Source: Lacrimispora xylanisolvens
GTDB taxonomy: Bacteria > Bacillota > Clostridia > Lachnospirales > Lachnospiraceae
Direction: 5' to 3'
NCBI RefSeq assembly: GCF_002934545.1
Contig: NZ_PTJA01000008.1
Location: 124,001 to 188,000, forward strand
DNA: 64,000 bases
The notes under the pieces are model-generated. The model was not told where the DNA came from. It saw only the letters and a list, made by a program, of their open reading frames with translations, and did not search any database. The stretch's first letter is position 1. Every line of letters begins with the position of its first letter. Position numbers and translations under genes: made by a program. This document shows, piece after piece, positions 16,442-25,097 of the stretch.

Positions 16442-17557
16442 TTATTTGGCATTTAATTCCTTGATCATCTTCTGTGCTGCACGTTCATCATCGTAATCGG
16501 AGCTCTTAGCCGCCTGATAACCCTTGTGGCTGTAGATAGCAATCACTTTCTTGCCTTCATCCGTATTTCCGATGTTGATCATAGCAGTCTGGACTGCTTT
16601 CTTAAAACTGTCATCCATGATCTTGGAAGTCTTGCTTACACTGACTGTATCATTGAAGATTGGAGGGGTTACACCAATGACATTGGTCTCTTCCCAGATG
16701 GAACCGGTTCTGCCATACTCTGATTTCCATTTTTCCTCATAATCCCTGCGTGCATCTGCGTATGTACATAAAACGTCTACCTGACCAGAAGCCAGTCTGG
16801 CAAATGCGCTTCCATAAGAATCAGACTGAACTGCATGGGAAAGATTTAAAATATTTTTCTCAAAGTTCTTCTGAAGCCATAAAGATGGGTAAATATATCC
16901 TGCTGACGAGGAAGAGGACATTACGCTCCAGTTTACACCGTCTAAATCTTCAAAGGTCAGTGCTTGTCCGCCATTAATCTTTTCTGCCAGAGCTTTTCCC
17001 TTTTCAGAAGGTCCTGCAATGATCAGAGCCCGGTAAGAAGTTGCCTGATTTGTGGCTGCCTCAGTTGCCTTGCCGTCATTCCAATCCTTTGCACTATCGG
17101 AATTCTTGCTCAGACCATCTCTGGTTGCAGTCAGAAGTACTTCTGCTCCATCATCATAAAGGACGTAAGTTCCTCCTGGAATAAAACCGATGTCTGCAGT
17201 ACCTGCAGAAAGTGCTTCGCCCACTGCTTCATAGCTGGTTCCAACCGTAATTACCACTTCGCCGATATCATAGCCCTCTTTGCCCAGTTCTGTCTTTAAC
17301 AGACCCTTTAAAGGCTCTGTAGCGGTGACGATTTCCTGTGGCTCTCTGGAAGGTACAAAATAAACATTCAGCTTATCAATCTTCTTATTCTCTGCCTTTG
17401 TCTCCGCCGCGGTTGTTGCTCCTGCTGCAGAAGAAGTGCTTTCTGTCCCTGCTGCGGTTGTCTCTGCCGGTGCTGCGGTCTTACCTGCACCAGAACATCC
17501 GCCAATCATTGATGCACAGAGTGCTGCTGCCATTAATACAGAAACTGATTTTTTCAT
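16442..17557 (-). CDS. phnD: phosphonate-type ABC transporter substrate-binding lipoprotein
   Basis: A 371-residue lipoprotein: signal peptide with lipobox IGGC (Cys21), then a Thr/Ala-rich linker and a PhnD-like domain (LNVYFVPSREPQEIV, GTSYEAVGEALSAGTADIGFIPGG, then SSSSAGYIYPSLWL). It should capture a phosphonate or phosphate ester outside the membrane and hand it to PhnE. There is no C-P lyase gene near, and a nucleotidase-like gene ends the operon, so a phosphate ester or nucleotide fragment is a fair alternative to a phosphonate. Confidence 0.93.
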   Translation of the reverse strand: MKKSVSVLMAAALCASMIGGCSGAGKTAAPAETTAAGTESTSSAAGATTAAETKAENKKIDKLNVYFVPSREPQEIVTATEPLKGLLKTELGKEGYDIGEVVITVGTSYEAVGEALSAGTADIGFIPGGTYVLYDDGAEVLLTATRDGLSKNSDSAKDWNDGKATEAATNQATSYRALIIAGPSEKGKALAEKINGGQALTFEDLDGVNWSVMSSSSSAGYIYPSLWLQKNFEKNILNLSHAVQSDSYGSAFARLASGQVDVLCTYADARRDYEEKWKSEYGRTGSIWEETNVIGVTPPIFNDTVSVSKTSKIMDDSFKKAVQTAMINIGNTDEGKKVIAIYSHKGYQAAKSSDYDDERAAQKMIKELNAK

Positions 17558-17609
17558 ACTGCTCTCCTTTTCGTGTGATTCATCGGTTTTTTCTTGGGAT
17601 CATGAGGCA

Positions 17610-18584
17610 TTACGCGCTGTCTCCCACCTCCAGCTTGGTGGGAAGATAAATTGTCATATTGTCTTTCCGGCCTTCTGTAATCTGTTCCAGCAAAAGCTTG
17701 ATGGCAGTCTGCCATACAATATCAGGAAACATACGGACTTTGGTATAGGTGGGCCATTTGGACTCAATGGTCTCAATATCCTTGTAGATCACCACCGCAA
17801 TATCCTTTGGCACACGAAGTCCTGCATCCTGAAATGCTTCCAATGCTCCTTCTGCAACTTCTTCACTTCCTAAAAGAACCGCTTCGGGAAGATGACCCGA
17901 TAAAATGGCTTTCTTTGCCAGCTCATAGCCGCTTTCCCGGCTGATTTCGCCTATGTAGAAATTCTCTTCCGCATAATATCCGCTCTCCATAAAGGAATCC
18001 CGGATTCCTTCCAGTCTCCGGTAACCGATCTTTACCTGTCCTTCTTCATAAAGACCGCCTATAAAGCCGACAGAACGGTACTTTTTCCGCACCATAAGAT
18101 AATCCAGCATCTCACAGATTCCCTTTGTAAAATCCATAACAATGCTGTCATACTCATAATTCTTGGGATCCGAGTTAATAAATACAATGTTATAACTCTG
18201 CATTCTTAAAAACTCCATCTCATCCTGGGAAAAAACACCGAAAGCCATAATCCCGTCATACTGACCCGGCTGATTCTTATCGAGACGGCAGAATTTCACT
18301 TCCTGCTTTCCAGACATGGACTTTACAATTAAGTCCAGGGAGGATAGCCTGATATTGGTTCTGTCCATACGGATAATGTGCCAGTCAGCCACTCCTATGA
18401 CAATTTCCTTCTTTTTCTGCGCGTGACGCATTCTGGGTGGGACATATTTTAATTCGTGGGCAATTTTAAATATCCTCTTTTTTACCTCCGGGCTCACCGC
18501 AATGGTATCATCCTGGTTCAACACCCGGGACACTGCAGCGGCTGAAACACCCGCAAGCTTTGAAATCTCTTTAATCGTAGCCAT
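17610..18584 (-). CDS. LacI-family transcriptional regulator
   Basis: A 324-residue repressor. The N-terminal helix-turn-helix reads MATIKEISKLAGVSAAAVSRVLNQ, followed by the hinge HELKYVPPRMR and a periplasmic-binding-type ligand domain with FINSDP, GFIGG and AVVIYKD. It lies 52 bp upstream of phnD in the same direction, so it is most likely the first gene of the transporter operon and its own repressor. LacI-type control is unusual for a phosphonate transporter, since sugars or nucleosides are the common ligands. Confidence 0.93.
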   Translation of the reverse strand: MATIKEISKLAGVSAAAVSRVLNQDDTIAVSPEVKKRIFKIAHELKYVPPRMRHAQKKKEIVIGVADWHIIRMDRTNIRLSSLDLIVKSMSGKQEVKFCRLDKNQPGQYDGIMAFGVFSQDEMEFLRMQSYNIVFINSDPKNYEYDSIVMDFTKGICEMLDYLMVRKKYRSVGFIGGLYEEGQVKIGYRRLEGIRDSFMESGYYAEENFYIGEISRESGYELAKKAILSGHLPEAVLLGSEEVAEGALEAFQDAGLRVPKDIAVVIYKDIETIESKWPTYTKVRMFPDIVWQTAIKLLLEQITEGRKDNMTIYLPTKLEVGDSA

Positions 18585-18610
18585 AATCTATATCCTCACC
18601 TTTCAAATTC

Positions 18611-18661
18611 ATTATAATAACAGTCCATGCCACCGTCAATCTAAATAGTAAATTTTTACTA
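18611..18661 (-). promoter_or_regulatory. promoter and likely LacI operator of the phn-type operon
   Basis: On the minus strand TTGACG (18634-18639) and TATAAT (18611-18616) are 17 bp apart, 27 bp upstream of the regulator gene. Just upstream of the -35 is the near-perfect 16-bp palindrome TAGTAAATTTTTACTA (18646-18661), the size and symmetry of a LacI-family operator. Assignment to this regulator is inferred. Confidence 0.65.
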
Positions 18662-18705
18662 AACTTTTACCAAAGTATATCAAAAACTTTGCATAATTAG
18701 AAATA

Positions 18706-18733
18706 CCGGAAAGAAATTAAAGTTTCCTTCCGG
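18706..18733 (-). terminator. terminator of topB
   Basis: CCGGAAAGAAA (18706-18716) pairs with TTTCCTTCCGG (18723-18733), with one mismatch. It begins 16 bp after the topB stop. The T tract is poor. Confidence 0.55.
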
Positions 18734-18748
18734 CATCCAGGTACCCTG

Positions 18749-20956
18749 TCAGTCTTTTTCTCCTCCTAAATTCAGCTTTGCAAACGCATCTGCAAACGGA
18801 GAATTGATGGGCTCAGCGGCCTCATTTTTCTGCTTATTTAAATATTTTGCCACATCTTTCTTGGAGACTCCGGCCCCCTCTTTGGTCCGGCGTTCTTTAA
18901 AGGCAGTCAGCTTTTCTTTATAACCGCATCTGCAGACAAAGATCTGTCCGTCCCCTTTTCCTTTCAGTTCCAGCTTTTTATGGCAGACCGGACATCTGGC
19001 ATTGCTGGTTCTTGAAACCACTTCCCGGTGTCCGCATTCCCGGTCCTGACAGACTAACATCTCACTGTTTTTTCCTTTGACAGAAAGCATCCGCTTTCCG
19101 CAAACGGGACATTTGGTATTGGTCAGATTATCATGACGAAAATTTCCTTCTCCGGTTTTGATCATCTGAATTAATTCTTCTGAGTACAGTCTGATGTCCT
19201 TCATAAAAGAGCCGCGCTTTAATTTTCCGGCTGCGATAGAAGACAGTTTCATCTCCCAGTCAGCAGTCAGCTCCGGTTTTTTTAAATCCTCCGGAACCAG
19301 AGTCAGAAGCTGCTTTGCCTTTGATGTCAGGTAAATGTCTTTTCCTTTTTTCTCGAGAAGAAAGCTGGAAAATAGTTTTTCTATAATATCCGCTCTGGTT
19401 GCCACAGTTCCCAGACCTCCGGTTTCTCCCAGGGTCTTTGCCATATCCCGGTCCTTTGTCTCCAGATAGGAGACAGGGTTTTCCATGGCTGAAAGGAGGG
19501 TTGCCTCATTAAATGGAGCCGGCGGCTTTGTCTTTCCTTCCGTCTGCAGCAGCGTAAAGCCTTTTACCGGATCGCCCTTTTTCACAGAAGGAAGAGTCTG
19601 TTCTTTTACTTCCGCTTCTTCATCCTCGTCTTCGTCCGGAGATTCATAGACTTCTTTCCATCCGGCTGCCTTTACCGTTTTCCCTCTGGCAACCAGGCTT
19701 TCTCCCCCTATCAGAACCTCAAGTTCAGTCTGTTCATATTCAAACGGGGGATATAAAACTGCCAGAAATCTTCTGACTACCAGGTCATAGACCCTTCTCT
19801 CATCAATGGTCATATGATCCAGCTGGACAAACTGTTCTGTGGGAATGATTGCATGATGATCGGAAACTTTTTTATCATCTACGAAATAGGGCTTTGCTTC
19901 AATCTTCACATTATGCAGTTTCCCTGCAAGCTTTCTGTAAGGACCCACACCGCAGGCTTCCAGCCTCTCTTTGATTGAAGGCACAATATCAGAGCTTAAA
20001 TACCGGGAGTCTGTTCTTGGGTAGGTCAGCACTTTATGATTCTCGTACAGCCTCTGCATAATATTCAGGGTTTCTTTCGCTGAATAATTAAACTTCCGGT
20101 TTGCCTCTCTTTGAAGCTCCGTCAAGTCATACAGCTGGGGCGCAAAGCTCTTTTTCGGAGTACTTTTTACCTCGGTAATTACCCCATCCTTCCCGTTATC
20201 CATCTGCTTAACCAGTCCTTCTAAACGTTCCCGGTCAAAAGAACGGTAACTTTTGGACTTTTCATCCCGCCAGATAAATGTCAATGCCGGCTGGGAAGCC
20301 TTTGCTGTTATACCATAATAGGACTTTGGCACAAAATTTTTAATCTCTTCTTCTCTCCTTGCAATCATTGCCAGGGTAGGAGTCTGAACACGTCCGCAGC
20401 TTAACTGGGCATTGTATTTGCAGGTCAGCGCTCTGGTTGCATTGATTCCCACCAGCCAGTCCGCTTCTGCACGGCACATGGCTGCATCGTAGAGATTATC
20501 GTATTCATGTCCGTTCTTTAAACGGGCAAAGCCTTCTTTAATGGCTTTATCAGTAACAGAAGAGATCCAGAGCCGTTTGATTGGCTTTTTGTTTCCTGCT
20601 TTTTCCAGAATCAGGCGGGCTACCAGTTCCCCTTCCCGTCCTGCATCGGTTGCAATAATGATTTCTCCCACATCACTTCTGTGAATCTGCTTTTTCACCA
20701 CACTGTACTGCTTTCCGGTCTGTTTGATTACCTCAAGCCGGAACTGATCCGGCATCATGGGAAGATCTTCCATCTTCCATTCCTTATATTTTGGATCGTA
20801 ATCCTCCGGATCTGCCAGGGTGACTAAATGGCCTAACCCCCAGGTAATTACATAAGCGTTCCCTTCCAGAACACCTCCCTGATTCTTTGTACAGTGAAGC
20901 ACCCGGGCAATATCCCGGGCGACGGACGGTTTCTCTGCTATAATTAAAGATTTCAT
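18749..20956 (-). CDS. topB: DNA topoisomerase III
   Basis: A 735-residue type IA topoisomerase that cuts one DNA strand to relax or decatenate DNA. It starts with the TOPRIM motif MKSLIIAEKPSVARDIA and has DAGREGELVAR, the active-site tyrosine in LTYPRTDSRYL, and DHHAIIPT. The C-terminus has a zinc-ribbon-like module (CPVCGKRM, CQDRECGH, CPVCHKK, CRCGYKEK). This fits the long TopB form found on chromosomes and on mobile elements of Firmicutes; no conjugation genes are near, so I take it as chromosomal. Confidence 0.96.
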   Translation of the reverse strand: MKSLIIAEKPSVARDIARVLHCTKNQGGVLEGNAYVITWGLGHLVTLADPEDYDPKYKEWKMEDLPMMPDQFRLEVIKQTGKQYSVVKKQIHRSDVGEIIIATDAGREGELVARLILEKAGNKKPIKRLWISSVTDKAIKEGFARLKNGHEYDNLYDAAMCRAEADWLVGINATRALTCKYNAQLSCGRVQTPTLAMIARREEEIKNFVPKSYYGITAKASQPALTFIWRDEKSKSYRSFDRERLEGLVKQMDNGKDGVITEVKSTPKKSFAPQLYDLTELQREANRKFNYSAKETLNIMQRLYENHKVLTYPRTDSRYLSSDIVPSIKERLEACGVGPYRKLAGKLHNVKIEAKPYFVDDKKVSDHHAIIPTEQFVQLDHMTIDERRVYDLVVRRFLAVLYPPFEYEQTELEVLIGGESLVARGKTVKAAGWKEVYESPDEDEDEEAEVKEQTLPSVKKGDPVKGFTLLQTEGKTKPPAPFNEATLLSAMENPVSYLETKDRDMAKTLGETGGLGTVATRADIIEKLFSSFLLEKKGKDIYLTSKAKQLLTLVPEDLKKPELTADWEMKLSSIAAGKLKRGSFMKDIRLYSEELIQMIKTGEGNFRHDNLTNTKCPVCGKRMLSVKGKNSEMLVCQDRECGHREVVSRTSNARCPVCHKKLELKGKGDGQIFVCRCGYKEKLTAFKERRTKEGAGVSKKDVAKYLNKQKNEAAEPINSPFADAFAKLNLGGEKD

Positions 20957-21052
20957 TCTATTCCTCCAATGGCATTTCTATCTTTATTATAGCTCATAGG
21001 AAGAATTATGACAACTGGCGGCATGCTTCAAAGACATTTACGGAATTACACC

Positions 21053-21189
21053 AAAAAAGCCGTACTGTCATGCGGTAACAGGTACGGCTTTTTCGTAGGA
21101 GTCATGATCCCTCACGGGTCAAATGAAGGATGCAATCAGAGGGTTAGTCTGATGTTAGAATATTCACACGTAGTTAGGATTAACTAACT
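21053..21189 (-). ncRNA. small RNA, copy 1 of a two-member family
   Basis: A roughly 137-nt RNA gene on the minus strand between the esterase and topB. In order it has: hairpin H1 (21184-21189 with 21172-21177); the conserved run GTGAATATTCTA; hairpin H2 (21148-21153 with 21135-21140, loop CTAACCC); hairpin H3 (21124-21131 with 21107-21114, loop TTTGACCCG); a conserved single strand GATCATGACTCCTAC; and a terminator hairpin with loop CTGTTACCGCATGACAG ending in T6. The second copy at 24829-24968 shares promoter, hairpins and loops. Stem bases differ in the terminator but still pair. The C-rich loops and CTCCT could bind ribosome binding sites. I know no named family that fits. Confidence 0.75.
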
Positions 21190-21195
21190 GTCATA

Positions 21196-21224
21196 ATAAT
21201 ATCACAAGGTTTTTGAAAAAACAA
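21196..21224 (-). promoter_or_regulatory. promoter of small RNA copy 1
   Basis: Minus strand TTGTTT (21219-21224), a 17-bp spacer, then TATTAT (21196-21201). The spacer end TGTGA, the T-run after the -35 and the spacing are shared with the promoter of copy 2. The predicted RNA start falls at the first hairpin. Confidence 0.7.
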
Positions 21225-21251
21225 GCCCCCTTTTTAGGAAAGAATTCTCAA

Positions 21252-22052
21252 CTAAACCGGTATCATCCATTGCAGGACATTCTTGATGTACTGATCCCAG
21301 AAATCCCAGTTATGATTGCCCGGTCCTTCCTCATAAATAACATGGGCCCCCTTTTCTTCCATTGTTTTCTTTACTTCTTTATTCATTTCATAAAGGAAAT
21401 CTTCCGTTCCGCATGCCTGATAAAGCTCCGGTACGATTCCTTCTTTTACGCATCGATCATACAGTACCATCAGATCTGCACTGCTTCCAGCAATCTCATC
21501 CGGATTTTCAAAAATATTTTTCCATGGGAACGGACCATCAATGGAACCATTTTTAATTTGCTCAAAGGTTTTTACAATATTAAGCGCACCAGACATACTG
21601 GCAGCCTTGGCATACTGCTCCGGTTTTGACAATCCCAAAAACCAAGCTCCATAGCCTCCCATGGACAGTCCTGCTACAAAGGTATCCTCCCGTCTTTTGG
21701 AAACCGGAAAAATACTTTTAATAAATCCAGGAAGTTCTTCTGAAAAGAAGGTGAAGTAACGGTTTCCATGATACATATCCTGATAAAAGCTATTTTCCGC
21801 TGAAGCCATCACTACCACACAGCAATGCTTCTGAGCATAACGCTCGATGTTGGAAAAACGCATCCAGGAGCTGTAATCTCCAAACGCTCCATGAAGCAGA
21901 TATAAGACTGGCAGACCTTTTTCATAAGGAAATGCTTTCTTTGCTGATTCACTGGTGATCTGCTCATTTCCCTCTGGTGTTGGTACAAATACGTTGACGT
22001 CCACGGTATGTCCCAAAGAATAACTATAATAATGACAATTCATACTGGCCAT
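21252..22052 (-). CDS. esterase of the esterase D / tributyrin esterase family
   Basis: A 266-residue alpha/beta hydrolase. The oxyanion segment is LYLLHGAFGDYSSWM, the nucleophile elbow is GLSMGGYGA, and the catalytic histidine is in GPGNHNWDFWD near the end. The fold matches S-formylglutathione hydrolase / EstA / acetylxylan-esterase-like enzymes of gut Firmicutes. No signal peptide, so cytosolic. AAAGGAGG precedes the ATG. It is divergent from a GH31 glycosidase; it may remove acyl groups from imported oligosaccharides. Confidence 0.85.
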   Translation of the reverse strand: MASMNCHYYSYSLGHTVDVNVFVPTPEGNEQITSESAKKAFPYEKGLPVLYLLHGAFGDYSSWMRFSNIERYAQKHCCVVVMASAENSFYQDMYHGNRYFTFFSEELPGFIKSIFPVSKRREDTFVAGLSMGGYGAWFLGLSKPEQYAKAASMSGALNIVKTFEQIKNGSIDGPFPWKNIFENPDEIAGSSADLMVLYDRCVKEGIVPELYQACGTEDFLYEMNKEVKKTMEEKGAHVIYEEGPGNHNWDFWDQYIKNVLQWMIPV

Positions 22053-22320
22053 GGTCGAATCCTCCTTTTTTCCTTCATTATATTCGTCTTTGCTTTTCAG
22101 TACTAGACAAAAATTGCACTTTTTTGATATATCCTATACCTATTTTGCTCTTTTATTCCCAGGTTTACGTCTGTATCCGGCATATTTCCCTCTGAAAGAG
22201 TGCAAGATATGTATAGTTTTGACTGACAGTCTGCAATTTTAGTCTAGTATTTAATTGGCGTTTTCTTTATGATTATATCACAAACCTGTTTTAGAATTAC
22301 AGTAAAGGAGTATATGCCTT

Positions 22321-24822
22321 ATGAAGCTATGTACAAACGTGAATGAAGTAAAGGAGATGGAAGGTTATTTTAAAATTATCACCAATTCCATCGAAATCCG
22401 GGTACAGTTTTTAACCGAAACCATTTTAAGAATCCGAGCCGGATTTGACGGTGATTTTGCGGAAGAATCCTACAGTCTGGTTATGACTGCATGGGAGGAC
22501 CGCATGGACGGGCTTTTAAAAGGACAGAGAAAGCGGGTTGTACCAGCCACTGCAAGTCTCAGTCAGACCGAGGGACAGGCCATTTTAACCGGGTCCCAGT
22601 TAAAGGTTGTTATAGAAAAAGATCCATTCCGTATCTGTGTTTATGATAAAGAAGGTACCTGCCTTCATTCTGATATTGTAGACCTTGGATATTTAGAGGA
22701 CAGCAATCATCGCCGGATTCACACCAGCGAAATTTCACCCCAGGACTGCTTCTATGGATTCGGAGAAAAGAGCGGGCAGTGGAATAAAGCCCAGAAGTTC
22801 CTATCCATGAGCCCCAAGGATGCCATGGGTTATAACCCAAAGGAAACAGATTCCCTGTATAAGCACATTCCGTTTTACATCAAATTAAACCGCAGTTCCA
22901 AAAAAGCAGTGGGATATTTCTATCATAATACTTATGAATGCGATTTTGATATGGGCAGAGAAAAGAGTAATTACTGGAAACCTCACAGCCGGTATCGTAC
23001 TGACGGCGGTGATATCGATTTATTCCTCATTTCCGGTCCTTCTATTCGTGAAGTTGTTTCCCGGTATACCGATCTTACCGGAAAATCCGCCATGCTTCCC
23101 CGGTATGCGCTTGGATATCTTGGCTCGTCCATGTATTATCCCGAGCTGGAAGCTGACTGTGATGACGCAATCACAGAGTTTATTGACACAACCAAAGAAG
23201 AGGATATCCCGGTGGATGGTTTCCAGCTTTCCTCCGGTTACACCTCTCAGGACACCCAGCAGGGTGTAAAACGCTGTGTATTTACCTGGAATGAAAAACG
23301 CTTTAAGAACCCCAGAGACTTCTTTGCACAGATGAAAAAAAGAGGAATTACCGTATCTCCAAACGTAAAACCCGGAATTCTTCTTTCCCACCCCAATCTG
23401 GAACAGATGAAAGCAAAAGATATCTTTGTAAAAGACAGTCAGAGCGACGAGCCCGGTATCGGTACCTGGTGGGGCGGCAAAGGAGTTTTTGCTGATTTCA
23501 CCAAACCTGTAACCCGCAGCGTATGGAAAGAAATGTTAAAGGAAAATGTTCTGGAAATGGGAACCTGCTCGGTGTGGAACGATAACTGTGAATATGACAG
23601 TATGGTGGACAAAGACTGCCGCTGTGATTTTGAAGGCAAGGGCGGCACTATCGGTCAGTTAAAATCCGTAATGTCCAACATCATGTGCCAGATCACCGAT
23701 GAGGCCATTCATGAAACCTTTGACAACACCAGACCATTCATTGTATGCCGGTCCGGACACAGCGGAATCCAGCGCTACGCTCAGACCTGGGCTGGCGATA
23801 ACTTAACCTGCTGGGATTCACTAAAATATAACATTGCAACCATACTGGGCATGAGTTTAAGCGGCGTGGCAAATCAGGGCTGTGACATTGGCGGTTTTTA
23901 CGGTACCTCTCCGGAGGCAGAGCTGATGGTCCGATGGATTCAAAACGGCATTTTCCAGCCAAGATTTTCCGTACACTCCGTAAATACAGATAATACGGTA
24001 ACAGAACCCTGGATGTACGGAAATCACACCGGATATATCCGGGATGCCATCAAATTCCGCTACAGACTGATCCCTTACCTGTACTCTCTTATGGAACGTG
24101 CCCACGAAACCGGATTACCCATTATGGAACCGATGTGCAGCGCATTCCAGAATGACCCTGCCTGCTATGAAGAGGGCATTGATTTTATGATCGGAGATTC
24201 TCTGCTGGTAGCAAATATTGTGGAAAAAGGTGCTCTTACAAGAAGCGTCTATCTGCCCGAGGGGGAGACGTTCTATGATTTCTATACCAGAGAACGATTC
24301 GAGGGCGGACAAACCATTGAGTTCCCGGTAACAATGGCAAGTATTCCACTCTTTGTACGGGAAGGTGCAATCATTCCTATGGCAGCCAACCAGATGAATA
24401 ACTTAACTACCGAATCGGTTACCGGTATCCATCTGCTTCTTGCTGCTGGCAAAGACAATTCCTTTACACTCTACGAGGATGACGGCACTACATTAAATTA
24501 TCAGAACGGAGATTATTTAAAGACCCAACTTATTATGACTTCTGGTGAACAAACCGTTTTGGAATTTAAGCAGGAGGGCAGCTATCAGACTACGGTTGAA
24601 AGCATTTATTTAGATGTAATCCGCAGAGACAAGGCTCCATTCTGGATTACATTAGACGGTGAAGAACTCCCCCATTTCCTGTATCGGAAAAAATTTGAAG
24701 CAGCAGACTGCGGCTGGTATTACAGCCAGACATTAAAGTCCGTTCAGATTAAATATCCGAATCCTAAAAAAGACTGCAGACTTGTGATTTCATTCCAGCA
24801 GTTTGATATGATCGGAATGTAA
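22321..24822 (+). CDS. glycoside hydrolase family 31 (alpha-glucosidase-like)
   Basis: An 833-residue GH31 enzyme without a signal peptide. After a beta-sandwich N-terminal domain come FYGFGEKSGQWNK, LGYLGSSMYYPE, the nucleophile region CSVWNDNCEYDS, and FIVCRSGHSGIQRYAQTWAGDN with the acid/base Asp. The C-terminal beta domain includes FTLYEDDGTTLNYQNGDY. GH31 members cut alpha-glucosidic, alpha-xylosidic or related bonds; the WND-N-E type nucleophile box points to alpha-glucosidase or a related activity rather than xylosidase. AAAGGAG precedes the ATG. It is divergent from the esterase and is followed by the small RNA copy 2 on the opposite strand. Confidence 0.9.
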   Translation: MKLCTNVNEVKEMEGYFKIITNSIEIRVQFLTETILRIRAGFDGDFAEESYSLVMTAWEDRMDGLLKGQRKRVVPATASLSQTEGQAILTGSQLKVVIEKDPFRICVYDKEGTCLHSDIVDLGYLEDSNHRRIHTSEISPQDCFYGFGEKSGQWNKAQKFLSMSPKDAMGYNPKETDSLYKHIPFYIKLNRSSKKAVGYFYHNTYECDFDMGREKSNYWKPHSRYRTDGGDIDLFLISGPSIREVVSRYTDLTGKSAMLPRYALGYLGSSMYYPELEADCDDAITEFIDTTKEEDIPVDGFQLSSGYTSQDTQQGVKRCVFTWNEKRFKNPRDFFAQMKKRGITVSPNVKPGILLSHPNLEQMKAKDIFVKDSQSDEPGIGTWWGGKGVFADFTKPVTRSVWKEMLKENVLEMGTCSVWNDNCEYDSMVDKDCRCDFEGKGGTIGQLKSVMSNIMCQITDEAIHETFDNTRPFIVCRSGHSGIQRYAQTWAGDNLTCWDSLKYNIATILGMSLSGVANQGCDIGGFYGTSPEAELMVRWIQNGIFQPRFSVHSVNTDNTVTEPWMYGNHTGYIRDAIKFRYRLIPYLYSLMERAHETGLPIMEPMCSAFQNDPACYEEGIDFMIGDSLLVANIVEKGALTRSVYLPEGETFYDFYTRERFEGGQTIEFPVTMASIPLFVREGAIIPMAANQMNNLTTESVTGIHLLLAAGKDNSFTLYEDDGTTLNYQNGDYLKTQLIMTSGEQTVLEFKQEGSYQTTVESIYLDVIRRDKAPFWITLDGEELPHFLYRKKFEAADCGWYYSQTLKSVQIKYPNPKKDCRLVISFQQFDMIGM

Positions 24823-24828
24823 TAAAAC

Positions 24829-24968
24829 CAAAAAGCCCGTCCCTGTCATGCGGTTACAGGGGCGGGTTTTTTGTAGGAGTCATGATCCCTCACGGGTCAA
24901 TGAAGGATAATCTCAGAGGGTTAGTCTGATGTATAGAATATTCACATGTAGTTAGTTATTGCTAACTA
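24829..24968 (-). ncRNA. small RNA, copy 2 of a two-member family
   Basis: A minus-strand RNA of about 140 nt with the same layout as copy 1. H1 is a 7-bp stem (24962-24968 with 24949-24955) with a loop sequence unlike copy 1. H2 has a 5-bp stem (24925-24929 with 24913-24917) and the CTAACCC loop, and H3 (24901-24908 with 24885-24892) has a loop one base shorter. GATCATGACTCCTAC is unchanged. The terminator hairpin has different stem bases that still pair, with wobbles, around the same loop core. It lies between a GH31 gene and an AraC gene on the other strand, so it is not a leader of either. Its terminator also serves the GH31 gene in the plus direction. Confidence 0.75.
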
Positions 24969-24973
24969 AGTTC

Positions 24974-25002
24974 ATGATATCACAGGAGCTAAGAAAAAGC
25001 AA
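24974..25002 (-). promoter_or_regulatory. promoter of small RNA copy 2
   Basis: Minus strand TTGCTT (24997-25002), a 17-bp spacer, then TATCAT (24974-24979). It matches the copy 1 promoter in hexamers, spacer length and the TGTGA just before the -10. Confidence 0.7.
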
Positions 25003-25097
25003 GAACATTTACTGAGAGCATTTCTCATTAATCCTATATTGATATCCGGTCATTAAAACGTTATAATGAAGCCAGTTATACCCATGGAGGTACGATC

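Noticed and set aside
22053-22320. Catabolite-responsive element near the GH31 start (around GGCGTTTTCTTT)
   Set aside because: Several positions differ from the cre consensus, so I do not claim it.
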